NCBI GenBank assembly: GCA_964460315.1
Contig: CAYWPQ010000031.1
Span: forward strand, 1 to 15,441
Source: Lacustribacter sp964460315
GTDB lineage: Bacteria > Pseudomonadota > Gammaproteobacteria > Burkholderiales > Burkholderiaceae_A
Reading direction: 5' to 3'
Length of the DNA: 15,441 nt
Part shown: positions 6,661 through 14,060 of the stretch, piece after piece
Layout of the letters: each line of letters begins with the position of its first letter
Position numbering within the stretch: the stretch's first letter is position 1
The notes under the pieces: model-generated
Seen by the model: the letters and a program-made list of their open reading frames with translations, nothing else
Database searches by the model: none
What the model was told of the DNA's origin: nothing
Position numbers and translations under genes: made by a program

Positions 6661-8499
6661 TTAGCCGATCGACAGCGTGGTGAGTTTTTTCTTGCCGCCG
6701 TACCAGAGGTTCACAATGCCGCGCGAGAAAAATACCGCCGAAAAGATGGAAGTCAAAATACCCAGGCAGTGCACCACAGCAAAGCCGCGAATGGGGCCAG
6801 AGCCAAACACCAGCAGCGCGATGCCCGCAATCAAGGTGGTGATGTTGGAGTCAAGAATGGTGGCCCAGGCGCGGTCATAGCCTTCTGAAATGGCCTTCTG
6901 CGGGGTTGCGCCAGCAGCAAGCTCTTCACGAACCCGTTCATTGATCAGCACGTTGGCGTCGATGGCCATGCCAAGCGTCAAGGCGATGGCGGCAATACCC
7001 GGCAGCGTGAGTGTGGCCTGCAGCAGCGAAAGCATGGCAAAGAGCAGCAACAGGTTCACCACAAGCGCGGCGACGGAGGCCACACCAAAAAACATGTAGT
7101 AGGCCAGCATGAAGATGGCCACAGCAATGAAGCCATAAAGCGTGGAGTTAAAACCCATCTTGATGTTGTCGGCACCAAGGCTTGGGCCAATGGTGCGCTC
7201 TTCGACAATTTCCATCGGTGCCGCCAGCGAACCTGCGCGAAGCAGCAGCGCCGTGTCTGCAGCTTCTTCGGTGTTCATCTGACCCGAGATCTGAACCCGG
7301 CCACCAGGAATCTCGCCTCGAATCACGGGCGCGGTGATGACCTCGCCCTTGCCTTTTTCCACCAAAAGAATGGCCATGCGCTTGCCAATATTTTCACGGG
7401 TGATGTCGCGAAAAATTCGTGCGCCTTTGGAATCAAGGGTGAGGTGAACGGCGGCCTCGCTGGGGTTTTGGGAATCGAAACCAGCCTGTGCGTCAGTCAG
7501 GTTTTCACCGGTAAGCACCACTTCTTTCTTCAGCAAAATGGGGCCGCCGCCGCGCTCGCTAAACATCTCCAGGCCGCCTGGCGCACGGCCTGAGGCAAGG
7601 GCGTTGAGAGCTTCAAGGCTGTCGTCCACCATTCGGATTTCAAGGGTTGCGGTACGACCCAGAATGTCTTTTGCTTTCGCCGTGTCTTGCACGCCAGGAA
7701 GCTGCACCACAATTCGCTCAGGGCCTTGCTGCTGAATCACAGGTTCGGCTACGCCAAGTTCATTGACTCGGTTCGAAAGCGTAGTGATATTTTGTTTAAT
7801 GGCGTAATCGCGTACACGCTTTTCGGTTTCAGGCTTCATCACCCCCAAAAGCGAAGGCTCGCCTCCCAGTGTGATTTCCGACCAGGCAAGGTCAGCCATC
7901 TGGGTCATCAGAATGCCTCGGGCGCGCTCACGGATCTCCGCGTCACGAAAACGAATTTCCAGCCCACGGCTGGTTCGCTCCACACCAAGGTGGCGAACGT
8001 TCTTGTCACGCAGCGTGTTGCGGGTGTCTCCCACCAACACGTCAAGTCGTTTGCTGACCGCCGCCGGGATGTCCACCTGCATCAGGAAGTGCACCCCGCC
8101 TCGAAGATCCAGGCCAAGGTACATCGGAAGCGCACGCATGGCCGAAAGCCAGTCAGGCGAACTTGAAATCAGGTTCAGGGCAACGGTGTAACGGGGATCA
8201 GCCGGGTCCGCATTCAGCGCTTTTTCAATGGCGTCGCGGGCTTTCAGCTGGGTGTCGGTGTCAGGAAGCCGCACCCGAACGCTTGAGCCCTCAAGTTTGG
8301 CGCCGTCATTCGTTAAACCAGCAATCTCAAGAACCCGATCAACCCGCTGGGCAATTTCCTGGTCCACCTTGACTGTGGTCTTGGCGCTCGACACCTGAAC
8401 CGCAGGTGCTTCACCAAAAAAGTTCGGCAGGGTGTAGAGAAGGCCAAAGACCAAGGTGAGCGCCATGACTCCAAGGCGCCAGATCGGGAGCTTATTCAA
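6661..8499 (-). CDS. secD: Protein translocase subunit SecD
   Basis: Large RND-superfamily subunit of the SecDF proton-driven export motor, 612 residues, usual for proteobacteria. Features in order: TM1 (about 8-26), a large periplasmic P1 region with LGLDLRGGVHF (128-138), TGENLTDAQAGFD, the GPSLGADNIKMG entry to the membrane block, and five C-terminal helices. The latter include GMAIDANVLINERVREEL, whose Asp514 corresponds to the conserved proton-pathway Asp. Translation appears to begin at TTG 8499 (NKLPIWRLG matches the family N-terminus, typically MNRYPLWK-like), 5 bases after the yajC stop. AAGGGA lies about 10 bases upstream. No better ATG or GTG is available. It forms the yajC-secD-secF unit. 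Confidence 0.97.
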   Translation of the reverse strand: MNKLPIWRLGVMALTLVFGLLYTLPNFFGEAPAVQVSSAKTTVKVDQEIAQRVDRVLEIAGLTNDGAKLEGSSVRVRLPDTDTQLKARDAIEKALNADPADPRYTVALNLISSSPDWLSAMRALPMYLGLDLRGGVHFLMQVDIPAAVSKRLDVLVGDTRNTLRDKNVRHLGVERTSRGLEIRFRDAEIRERARGILMTQMADLAWSEITLGGEPSLLGVMKPETEKRVRDYAIKQNITTLSNRVNELGVAEPVIQQQGPERIVVQLPGVQDTAKAKDILGRTATLEIRMVDDSLEALNALASGRAPGGLEMFSERGGGPILLKKEVVLTGENLTDAQAGFDSQNPSEAAVHLTLDSKGARIFRDITRENIGKRMAILLVEKGKGEVITAPVIRGEIPGGRVQISGQMNTEEAADTALLLRAGSLAAPMEIVEERTIGPSLGADNIKMGFNSTLYGFIAVAIFMLAYYMFFGVASVAALVVNLLLLFAMLSLLQATLTLPGIAAIALTLGMAIDANVLINERVREELAAGATPQKAISEGYDRAWATILDSNITTLIAGIALLVFGSGPIRGFAVVHCLGILTSIFSAVFFSRGIVNLWYGGKKKLTTLSIG

Positions 8500-8504
8500 C
8501 GGTG

Positions 8505-8831
8505 TTAAATCCCTTTGATCGTGCCCTTAGGCAGCAAGGTCTGGACTGCCTGCTTTTGCAGGTGAATCAGGGAAGGGGTTTCAGTTCCGATGTCGATCGT
8601 GACATAGGCGTCTGACACATTGGTGACCTTACCCACAAGCCCGCCTGAGGTGATCACCTCATCACCCTTGGCCAGCGCAGCGATCATGGCTTTGTGCTCT
8701 TTGGCGCGCTTCATCTGGGGGCGAATCATCAGGAAATACAAAACCACGAACATCAAGATGAGGGGCAAAAAGCTCATCACGGAACCTTCGGCAGAACCGG
8801 CTGCCTGGGCAAAAGCTGGGCTGATCAACAC
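8505..8831 (-). CDS. yajC: Preprotein translocase accessory subunit YajC
   Basis: Single-span inner-membrane protein that associates with SecDF. One strong helix (SFLPLILMFVVLYFLMIR) lies near the N-terminus. A basic segment (PQMKRAKEHK) and a small barrel-like domain follow, with KGDEVITSGGLVGKV as the family hallmark. I chose GTG at 8831 (protein MLISPAFAQ..., 108 residues) because AAGGAG (8840-8845) is exactly 8 bases upstream. The in-frame TTG at 8837 would be only 2 bases from that ribosome site. The gene follows tgt after 86 bases and is 5 bases ahead of secD. A good promoter can be proposed in the gap before it. Confidence 0.93.
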   Translation of the reverse strand: MLISPAFAQAAGSAEGSVMSFLPLILMFVVLYFLMIRPQMKRAKEHKAMIAALAKGDEVITSGGLVGKVTNVSDAYVTIDIGTETPSLIHLQKQAVQTLLPKGTIKGI

Positions 8832-8861
8832 GGGCAATGCTCCTTCAGAAATGAAGCGGTA

Positions 8862-8890
8862 AGTATAGCCTTGGGGCTTGGCGGCGTCAT
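8862..8890 (-). promoter_or_regulatory. Sigma70-type promoter for yajC-secD-secF
   Basis: On the minus strand ATGACG (8890-8885; four of six matches to TTGACA) is followed after exactly 17 bases by TATACT (8867-8862; five of six matches to TATAAT). A start point about 7 bases on would leave a short leader carrying the AAGGAG ribosome site of yajC. It is the best-formed two-part promoter in the window and would let secretion genes be expressed independently of queA-tgt. Confidence 0.6.
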
Positions 8891-8917
8891 GGGCAGCCCG
8901 TCATGGTTTTCGGGGGG

Positions 8918-10054
8918 CTAGACGCCCCGCGCGCGGTCCTGGTGGAACTGGCGCCGCCATGCCTGAAAACGCCCCTCTTGAATGGCTGCGCGCATCTGAC
9001 GCATGAGGTCCAAATAGAAAAAGAGGTTGTGCTGGGTGGCAAGCTGGGCCGCAAGGATTTCCTGCACCTTGTTGAGATGATGCAGGTAAGACCGGGTGAA
9101 GGCAGGCCGGTCGTCGCCATGGGAGACGGGGCTGCAGACCGGACAGCCGCAGCTTGCATCCAAAGGCTGCATGTCGTCTTTGTAACGCGAGTTGCGAATT
9201 TTGACGTCGCCATAGCGCGTGAAGATCCAGCCGTTTCGAGCATTCCGGGTGGGCATGACACAGTCGAACATGTCCACCCCTTGGGCCACCCCCTCCACCA
9301 GATCTTCAGGAGTGCCCACACCCATGAGGTAACGGGGTTTGTTTTCCGGAAGCCGGTGGGCAGTGTGGTCAAGAATTCGAAGCATGTCTTCTTTAGGCTC
9401 GCCCACCGAAAGACCGCCAATGGCGTAGCCTGGAAAGTCCATCGCGACCAGGCTTTCAAGCGACTCCTGCCGAAGGTCTTCCATCATTCCACCCTGCACA
9501 ATGCCAAAGAGCGCATTGGGGTTCGCAAGCCGCTCGAACTCTGTTTTGGATCGCCTGGCCCAACGCATGGAAAGCCTCATCGATTCCGCCGTCTGATGTC
9601 GGTCCGAAGGGTAAGGGGTGCATTCGTCAAAGACCATCACGATGTCGGAATTCAGCACCGTTTGAATGCGCATGGATTCTTCAGGAGTGAGAAAAAGCTT
9701 GTCTCCGTTCACCGGGGATTGAAAGGCCACTCCCTCTTCAGAGATCTTGCGAAGGTCGCCCAGGCTCCAGACCTGAAAGCCGCCAGAATCCGTAAGAATT
9801 GGGCGAGACCAGTTCATGAACCGATGAAGCCCTTCATGGGCGGAAACCACAGACAGCCCCGGGCGCAGCCAGAGATGAAAGGTGTTTCCCAGAATGATCT
9901 GGGCACCGATGGATTCGAGGTCTCTTGGGGCCATGGCCTTCACCGACCCATACGTTCCCACCGGCATAAAGATTGGCGTGGTCACCTCGCCATGGGCCAG
10001 GGTGAGCTTGCCCGCGCGGGCCCGGCCTTCGGTGGCTTGCAATTCAAACTTCAT
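8918..10054 (-). CDS. tgt: tRNA-guanine transglycosylase
   Basis: Exchanges wobble guanine 34 of GUN-anticodon tRNAs (Asp, Asn, His, Tyr) for preQ1, the step before QueA. The protein has 378 residues. Asp89 is in LTDSGGFQVWSL and the nucleophile Asp264 is in MFDCVMPTRNARNG. Zinc ligands are Cys302, Cys304 and Cys307 (CGCPVC) with His342 in TQHNLFFY. The first five positions equal E. coli numbering, but the zinc His is nine later (E. coli 333). A nine-residue insertion therefore lies just after Cys307 (around SPVSHGDDRPAFT). No Shine-Dalgarno precedes the ATG at 10054. It follows queA by 53 bases with a hairpin between them. Confidence 0.97.
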   Translation of the reverse strand: MKFELQATEGRARAGKLTLAHGEVTTPIFMPVGTYGSVKAMAPRDLESIGAQIILGNTFHLWLRPGLSVVSAHEGLHRFMNWSRPILTDSGGFQVWSLGDLRKISEEGVAFQSPVNGDKLFLTPEESMRIQTVLNSDIVMVFDECTPYPSDRHQTAESMRLSMRWARRSKTEFERLANPNALFGIVQGGMMEDLRQESLESLVAMDFPGYAIGGLSVGEPKEDMLRILDHTAHRLPENKPRYLMGVGTPEDLVEGVAQGVDMFDCVMPTRNARNGWIFTRYGDVKIRNSRYKDDMQPLDASCGCPVCSPVSHGDDRPAFTRSYLHHLNKVQEILAAQLATQHNLFFYLDLMRQMRAAIQEGRFQAWRRQFHQDRARGV

Positions 10055-10077
10055 GGCGAGAGAACTGGATGAATCAT
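10051..10077 (-). other. Possible 8-codon upstream reading frame overlapping the tgt start
   Basis: An ATG at 10077 opens a frame MIHPVLSP whose TGA stop overlaps the tgt ATG (ATGA), the geometry seen at truly coupled genes here (bioM/bioN, bioN/bioY). The tgt start has no ribosome site of its own, so coupling is conceivable. However, the mini-frame also lacks a clear ribosome site, and such short frames arise easily by chance. Confidence 0.15.
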
Positions 10078-10087
10078 GGTGATGGTC

Positions 10088-10108
10088 TTAAAAAGTGAAG
10101 CTTCACTT
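10088..10108 (-). terminator. Palindromic hairpin with T-run after queA
   Basis: AAGTGAAGCTTCACTT is a perfect 16-base palindrome that begins at the last base of the queA stop codon region. On the minus strand it is followed directly by further T residues (five in a row in all), then AAG. A 6-base-pair stem with an AGCT loop and a T-run resembles a weak, AT-rich intrinsic terminator or attenuator between queA and tgt. It could partly separate tgt from upstream expression. The palindrome is certain, the function uncertain. Confidence 0.4.
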
Positions 10109-11148
10109 CACGCTTGCAAGCGCTGCAAGAACATGGCGTCACCATAGCTAAAAAAGCGGTAACGCTGGGCAATGGCATGGGCATAGATCTCATGCATTCT
10201 GTCATAGCCCACAAAGGCAGCAACCAACATCAGAAGTGTGGACCGAGGCAGGTGAAAGTTGGTGAGCAGGGCATCCACCACCCGAAAGGAATAACCGGGC
10301 TTAATGAAAATGTCCGTTTCCCAGCTGCCTGCGCGAATGAGGCCGGGCTTGCCGTCAAGCGCGGCCGATTCAAGTGTGCGAAGGCTTGTGGTGCCCACGG
10401 CAATCACGCGGCGACGATCCTTTCGTGCCTGAGCAATTAATTCCGCGGTAGCTTCAGGAACCTCACACCATTCGCTGTGCATGCGATGCTCGTCCAGGTT
10501 TTCAGTTCGAACGGGTGCAAAGGTGCCCGTGCCCACATGCAGGGTTACCGCGGCACGATGCACACCGGCGGCATCCAAGGCTTGCAGCATGGCTTCGTCG
10601 AAGTGAAGCCCAGCGGTTGGCGCAGCCACCGAGCCGGGCTCTTGGGCGTAGACGGTTTGATAGCGGCGTGAATCCTCTTCATCGGGCTTATGCGTGATGT
10701 AAGGCGGCAGAGGAATCTCGCCCTGGCGATTCAGCACGTCGAGAACCGGCTGGTCAAATCGAAGCCGAAACCGATCGTCGTGCAAGGGGTCTCGGCCAAG
10801 CACCTCAATCACGCATCCTTCAGCATGAATGAATGAACCGGGTGCTGGCTTTTTGCTGACCCGCAGCAGAACACTGGCCTCATGCGAAGAGAGAATTCGC
10901 TCCACGAGAATTTCAACCTGGCCACCCGTTTCCTTGGTGGCATAAAGCCTTGCGGGAATCACCTTCGAGGTGTTGAACACCAGAACATCACCCGGATGCA
11001 CAAGGTTTAATAAATCTTTGAAGTGGGCGTCATTGAAATCGCTGGCGGTGGGAACCAGTAAACGACTGGCCGAACGCTCAGTAGCCGGGTGCTGCGCAAT
11101 CAGTTCCGGCGGCAAGGTGAAATCAAAATCAGAGAGCGAATAGTTCAT
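10108..11148 (-). CDS. queA: S-adenosylmethionine:tRNA ribosyltransferase-isomerase
   Basis: Transfers and isomerises the ribosyl part of SAM onto preQ1-modified tRNA to form epoxyqueuosine, the second tRNA-level step of queuosine synthesis. From the ATG at 11148 the protein has 346 residues (E. coli QueA has 356). The N-terminus YSLSDFDFTLPPELIAQHP is diagnostic. Further family blocks are RLLV, PGDVLVFNTSKVIPARL, the GxVEILVER-type stretch, PLPPYI, YQTVYAQEPGSVAAPTAGLHF and TNFHLPRSTLLMLVAAFVG. The in-frame ATG at 11217 would add 23 non-homologous residues overlapping the thiolase gene, so I reject it. It starts 13 bases after the thiolase stop and belongs functionally with tgt. Confidence 0.97.
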   Translation of the reverse strand: MNYSLSDFDFTLPPELIAQHPATERSASRLLVPTASDFNDAHFKDLLNLVHPGDVLVFNTSKVIPARLYATKETGGQVEILVERILSSHEASVLLRVSKKPAPGSFIHAEGCVIEVLGRDPLHDDRFRLRFDQPVLDVLNRQGEIPLPPYITHKPDEEDSRRYQTVYAQEPGSVAAPTAGLHFDEAMLQALDAAGVHRAAVTLHVGTGTFAPVRTENLDEHRMHSEWCEVPEATAELIAQARKDRRRVIAVGTTSLRTLESAALDGKPGLIRAGSWETDIFIKPGYSFRVVDALLTNFHLPRSTLLMLVAAFVGYDRMHEIYAHAIAQRYRFFSYGDAMFLQRLQA

Positions 11149-11161
11149 GAATGACGCTAAG

Positions 11162-12229
11162 TTAACTGCCAACCAAAATGGCCGAGCCAAGCCCGCCAGC
11201 GGCCGGAATGCAGGCAAGCCCTAGGCTTCCCTTGGGCTTGGATTGCAATTCCCAGAAAAGGTTGCCCACAAGTACAGCGCCGGATGCGCCAATGGGATGC
11301 CCTGCCGCCAGAAGGCCGCCCCGGGCATTCACCATCTGGGCAGGAAAGCCCAAGGCTTGCTGATGATGCAAGGCCTGAGCCGCAAACGATTCCATAATTT
11401 CCACCGCATGAATCTTGTCATGCAATCTTCTGGGAAGTCTTGCTAAAAGCTGTTTGGCCGCATCAAGCCCCGCCGAAGCAGGCTGACTTGGGTCACCTGC
11501 CGTGGATTCAAAATCCAGAATTTCGATGGGCCGAATATCGGAACAAGCCACCCCTGTCGCTGCCGTTTCGTCACCGATCACCAAGGCCGCCGCACCATCG
11601 GCCTCGGGTGCCACCGTGGCCGCCGTGATGGCATAAGCGCCAGGGCGAATCAGCGGGGGGAATCGTCGAAGGGCCTGCGCACGAAGATCCCGCGCATAGG
11701 TGTCGACCCGCGACGCCTTACGGTGACTTTCAATGGCCCATGCCTCTTGGCGTTCACGGCTGATACGAAAATGATCGGCATAGTTCTGTGCGGCCACAAG
11801 CACGGGTGGATCACGATCAGCCCAGGGTGAAAACTGCGCCTGCTGATAGGGCTGAATACCCGCGGCTGTTTTTCGAGATCGCTGCGGTGCCTGGCTATAA
11901 CTCTCGGCGCCGCCCGCCAACACCAACTGGTTTTTGCCTGAACTGATGAGTGATGCGGCAAGTGCAATGGCGTCCATGCCGCCGCAGCACTGGGTGTCCA
12001 CGGTCAGACCAGGAACCTCGTCGCCAAAAGCCCACAGTGCGGCAACACGGGCAGGGTTGCCGCCTGCGGCCAAAGCGTTACCAAGGATGACTCGCTCCGG
12101 CTTGTGCCCAAAGCCTGCCCACGCATGGCGCAAAGCCATTCCCGCAAGCTCGTGCAAGGGGGTGTCTCGATGGATGCCGCCCTTCGGTGAAATCACCGTT
12201 CGCGCAGCAGCAAGAATGAATGCGGGCAT
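11162..12229 (-). CDS. Divergent thiolase-family protein (YhfS-like)
   Basis: Thiolase-fold enzyme of 355 residues, shorter than the usual 390 or so. Family members join or split acyl-CoA units. The nucleophile Cys81 is in TVDTQCCGGMDA. His311 is in NARGGLLAAGHPIGASGA, and Cys340 is in LACIPAAGGLGSA, so three catalytic residues are present. Two oddities: the NEAF-type motif reads MESF (279-282), replacing the oxyanion-hole Asn with Met, and the last motif has extra residues (CIPAAGG rather than CxGGG). The ATG at 12229 shares one base with the ligase stop (TAATG), giving tight coupling. The in-frame ATG at 12289 would add 20 unrelated residues. Placement behind bioY and a ligase recalls B. 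subtilis yhfS. The substrate is unknown. Possibilities are pimelate-like acyl precursors of biotin or biotin side-chain metabolism. Confidence 0.85.
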   Translation of the reverse strand: MPAFILAAARTVISPKGGIHRDTPLHELAGMALRHAWAGFGHKPERVILGNALAAGGNPARVAALWAFGDEVPGLTVDTQCCGGMDAIALAASLISSGKNQLVLAGGAESYSQAPQRSRKTAAGIQPYQQAQFSPWADRDPPVLVAAQNYADHFRISRERQEAWAIESHRKASRVDTYARDLRAQALRRFPPLIRPGAYAITAATVAPEADGAAALVIGDETAATGVACSDIRPIEILDFESTAGDPSQPASAGLDAAKQLLARLPRRLHDKIHAVEIMESFAAQALHHQQALGFPAQMVNARGGLLAAGHPIGASGAVLVGNLFWELQSKPKGSLGLACIPAAGGLGSAILVGS

Positions 12230-13491
12230 TAACTGATTGCCTTTCGGATGGCTGCGAAATCGGTTTTGCCGGTGGCTGTGGTGGGCCAATCGGTAAGCGA
12301 CCGATAGTCTCTTGGAATCTTGAAATCTTCAAGCAAGGGACGAAGATGATCGATCAGAATCTGTCGAAGCGGATCATCAGAAGGCTGCGTAAGCTGGACC
12401 ACCGCAAGCAGTCTCTCGCCGCGCTGATCATCAATTTGACCCAGCACGGCTGCACGCTGAACCCATGGGTGGGATTCAAGCGCCTCTTCAATTTCCTCAG
12501 GGTAGAGGTTCTTCCCGCTGACAATCAGCTTGCGGCTTTCGCGGCCGGATAGAAACAGATAGCCGTTTTCGTCTAGAAAACCATGATCGCCCACGGAAAG
12601 CCAACGCCTTCCTTCGCCATCCACCCTTTCATAGAAATCGGGTGGGTTCGCTGAGTGATAACGTGTAAAAAGCCCTTCTGAGTTGACCCAGATTCTTCCG
12701 TCAACGATATCAACATTCACTCCTGAAAACGGCCGGCCAACCGACCCGGCGGGCAGCACGGTGTCCTTTCCGTGCTTGGCCACCGAGACAAAACTTAGCT
12801 CCGAGGCTCCGTAGAACTCACCCACGACAGCATTGGGGAATCGCTGGATAAGCCCTGCCGTAAGTTCAGAAAACCAACGGGAGCCCGAGGACAGCACCCA
12901 GCGAACGGAGGGCCATGCATTTGACGCATGAGCCTTTGCGCTGACGATTTCGTCAGCCGACAGTAAAAGTTTTAACTGGGTTGGCACGGCATAGAGCACC
13001 GTGGCCTGATGCTTCTGAATCTGTTGCAGCACACGATCAGGGCGAAAGGCTTCGCTCAGCACCACCGTCGCGCCAATGAAGAGCCCATGACAGACCGCAT
13101 AGGAAAACAAGGAATGGGCAAGACTTCCCGGAGCAACAATGACGTCGTTCGCGGTGAGTCCAAATTCGGTCTGGTCAGCCCGAAAACTTGCAACCCAAGA
13201 GGCCTGTGAACGTTCATAAAACTTTGCGGCCCCGGTCGAACCGGACGTGGAGCCCACAATGGCAAGGCCTTGATGGAGTTGTTCCAAAGCCTTGACCACG
13301 GCGTGAATGACTGGCTGATTGGAATCGAACGTTAATTTGGGTGGGGTCAACAAAGAATCTGGGGTTTGCCGGCCAAGGCCCGCTTGATTCATTGCCAAAG
13401 CCAGCTCGCCATAGGTCATTCGCTGATCATCAACAACAAGTGCAATTTTCTCTGCGGGATGCTGGGCGATGACTGTGGTGATTGGGCTCAT
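12229..13491 (-). CDS. Short AMP-dependent acyl-CoA synthetase/ligase (YhfT-like)
   Basis: ANL-superfamily adenylating enzyme, 420 residues, well below the 500-550 of typical fatty acyl-CoA ligases because the N-terminal part is reduced. Core motifs are intact: the P-loop STSGSTGAAK (81-90), YGASE (227-231), SVGDHGFLDENGYLFLSGR (299-317, with hinge Asp302-type GD), SGKNLYPEEIEE (325-336) and the catalytic Lys409 in TATGKTDF near the C-terminus. It should activate a carboxylate with ATP and pass it to CoA or another thiol, and the substrate cannot be read from the sequence. The start at ATG 13491 lies 23 bases after bioY, with a weak AAAGAA ribosome site. It is coupled to the thiolase gene by TAATG. 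The operon context suggests a biotin-related acid, which is inference. Confidence 0.87.
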   Translation of the reverse strand: MSPITTVIAQHPAEKIALVVDDQRMTYGELALAMNQAGLGRQTPDSLLTPPKLTFDSNQPVIHAVVKALEQLHQGLAIVGSTSGSTGAAKFYERSQASWVASFRADQTEFGLTANDVIVAPGSLAHSLFSYAVCHGLFIGATVVLSEAFRPDRVLQQIQKHQATVLYAVPTQLKLLLSADEIVSAKAHASNAWPSVRWVLSSGSRWFSELTAGLIQRFPNAVVGEFYGASELSFVSVAKHGKDTVLPAGSVGRPFSGVNVDIVDGRIWVNSEGLFTRYHSANPPDFYERVDGEGRRWLSVGDHGFLDENGYLFLSGRESRKLIVSGKNLYPEEIEEALESHPWVQRAAVLGQIDDQRGERLLAVVQLTQPSDDPLRQILIDHLRPLLEDFKIPRDYRSLTDWPTTATGKTDFAAIRKAIS

Positions 13492-13514
13492 GGATTCTTT
13501 TCAGACACCCGCAG

Positions 13515-14060
13515 TCAAAATGCGCGCTGCTTTGAAACAATCCATGCGGCGAGACAGGCCTTGATCAGATCGCCCGGAAGAAACGCCAAGGTCACCATGG
13601 CTGCTTTGCCAAAGTCCATGCCCGCGACGATGGCGAGGCCCGGAATGCCAAAGGCATAGATCACCAACACACCGCCCAACAATGAAGCAAAGAGCGCGGC
13701 AAGAAATCTTCTTTGCGGCATGCCTTCCATCAACCGCCTGCCAAGAAAACCACAGACCCAGGCACCCACCACCCAACCCAAGAGAAACCCCACTGTTGGG
13801 CCCATGAAGACGCCAAGCCCCCCGCGGCCGCCCGAGAGCACGGGCGCACCCAGGGCCACAACAAAAAGAAACAGCATCACGGTGAGCGCGCCATTGCGAG
13901 CGCCCAGCATCAGCCCCGCCAGCATGACGCCAAGCGTTTGTGCAGTGATGGGCACGCCCGCCGCGAATGGGAGATCAATTTTGGGGATCAAACCCAGCAC
14001 CGCAATCAACGCGGTGAAAAGGGCGATTCGAACCAGATCTTTTTCCGTGAGCGGCTTCAT
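13515..14060 (-). CDS. bioY: Biotin transporter S component BioY
   Basis: Substrate-binding membrane subunit (S component) for biotin, 181 residues, with about six hydrophobic helices. The family signature is clear: AAGVPITAQTLGVMLAGLMLGARNG (residues about 33-57), then GAPVLSGGRGG (about 71-81) and FMGPTVGFLLGW (about 85-96). These are the conserved stretches lining the biotin site. BioY can act alone or with an ATP-driven module. Here the ATPase and EcfT genes lie directly upstream and bioN overlaps bioY by 4 bases (ATGA), indicating a dedicated BioMNY importer. The ligase gene follows after 23 bases. Confidence 0.96.
   Translation of the reverse strand: MKPLTEKDLVRIALFTALIAVLGLIPKIDLPFAAGVPITAQTLGVMLAGLMLGARNGALTVMLFLFVVALGAPVLSGGRGGLGVFMGPTVGFLLGWVVGAWVCGFLGRRLMEGMPQRRFLAALFASLLGGVLVIYAFGIPGLAIVAGMDFGKAAMVTLAFLPGDLIKACLAAWIVSKQRAF

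Noticed and set aside
8903..10072. 389-codon plus-strand frame opposite tgt
   Set aside because: Composition and position mirror tgt exactly; no domain or ribosome site. A codon-bias shadow of the real gene.
11149..11217. Longer QueA start at ATG 11217
   Set aside because: The extra 23 residues have no family similarity and overlap the thiolase gene; the diagnostic SLSDFDF N-terminus follows ATG 11148.
12230..12289. Longer thiolase start at ATG 12289
   Set aside because: The extra 20 residues (MAHHSHRQNRF...) are antisense-like overlap with the ligase 3' end; ATG 12229 gives the thiolase N-terminus and a TAATG junction.
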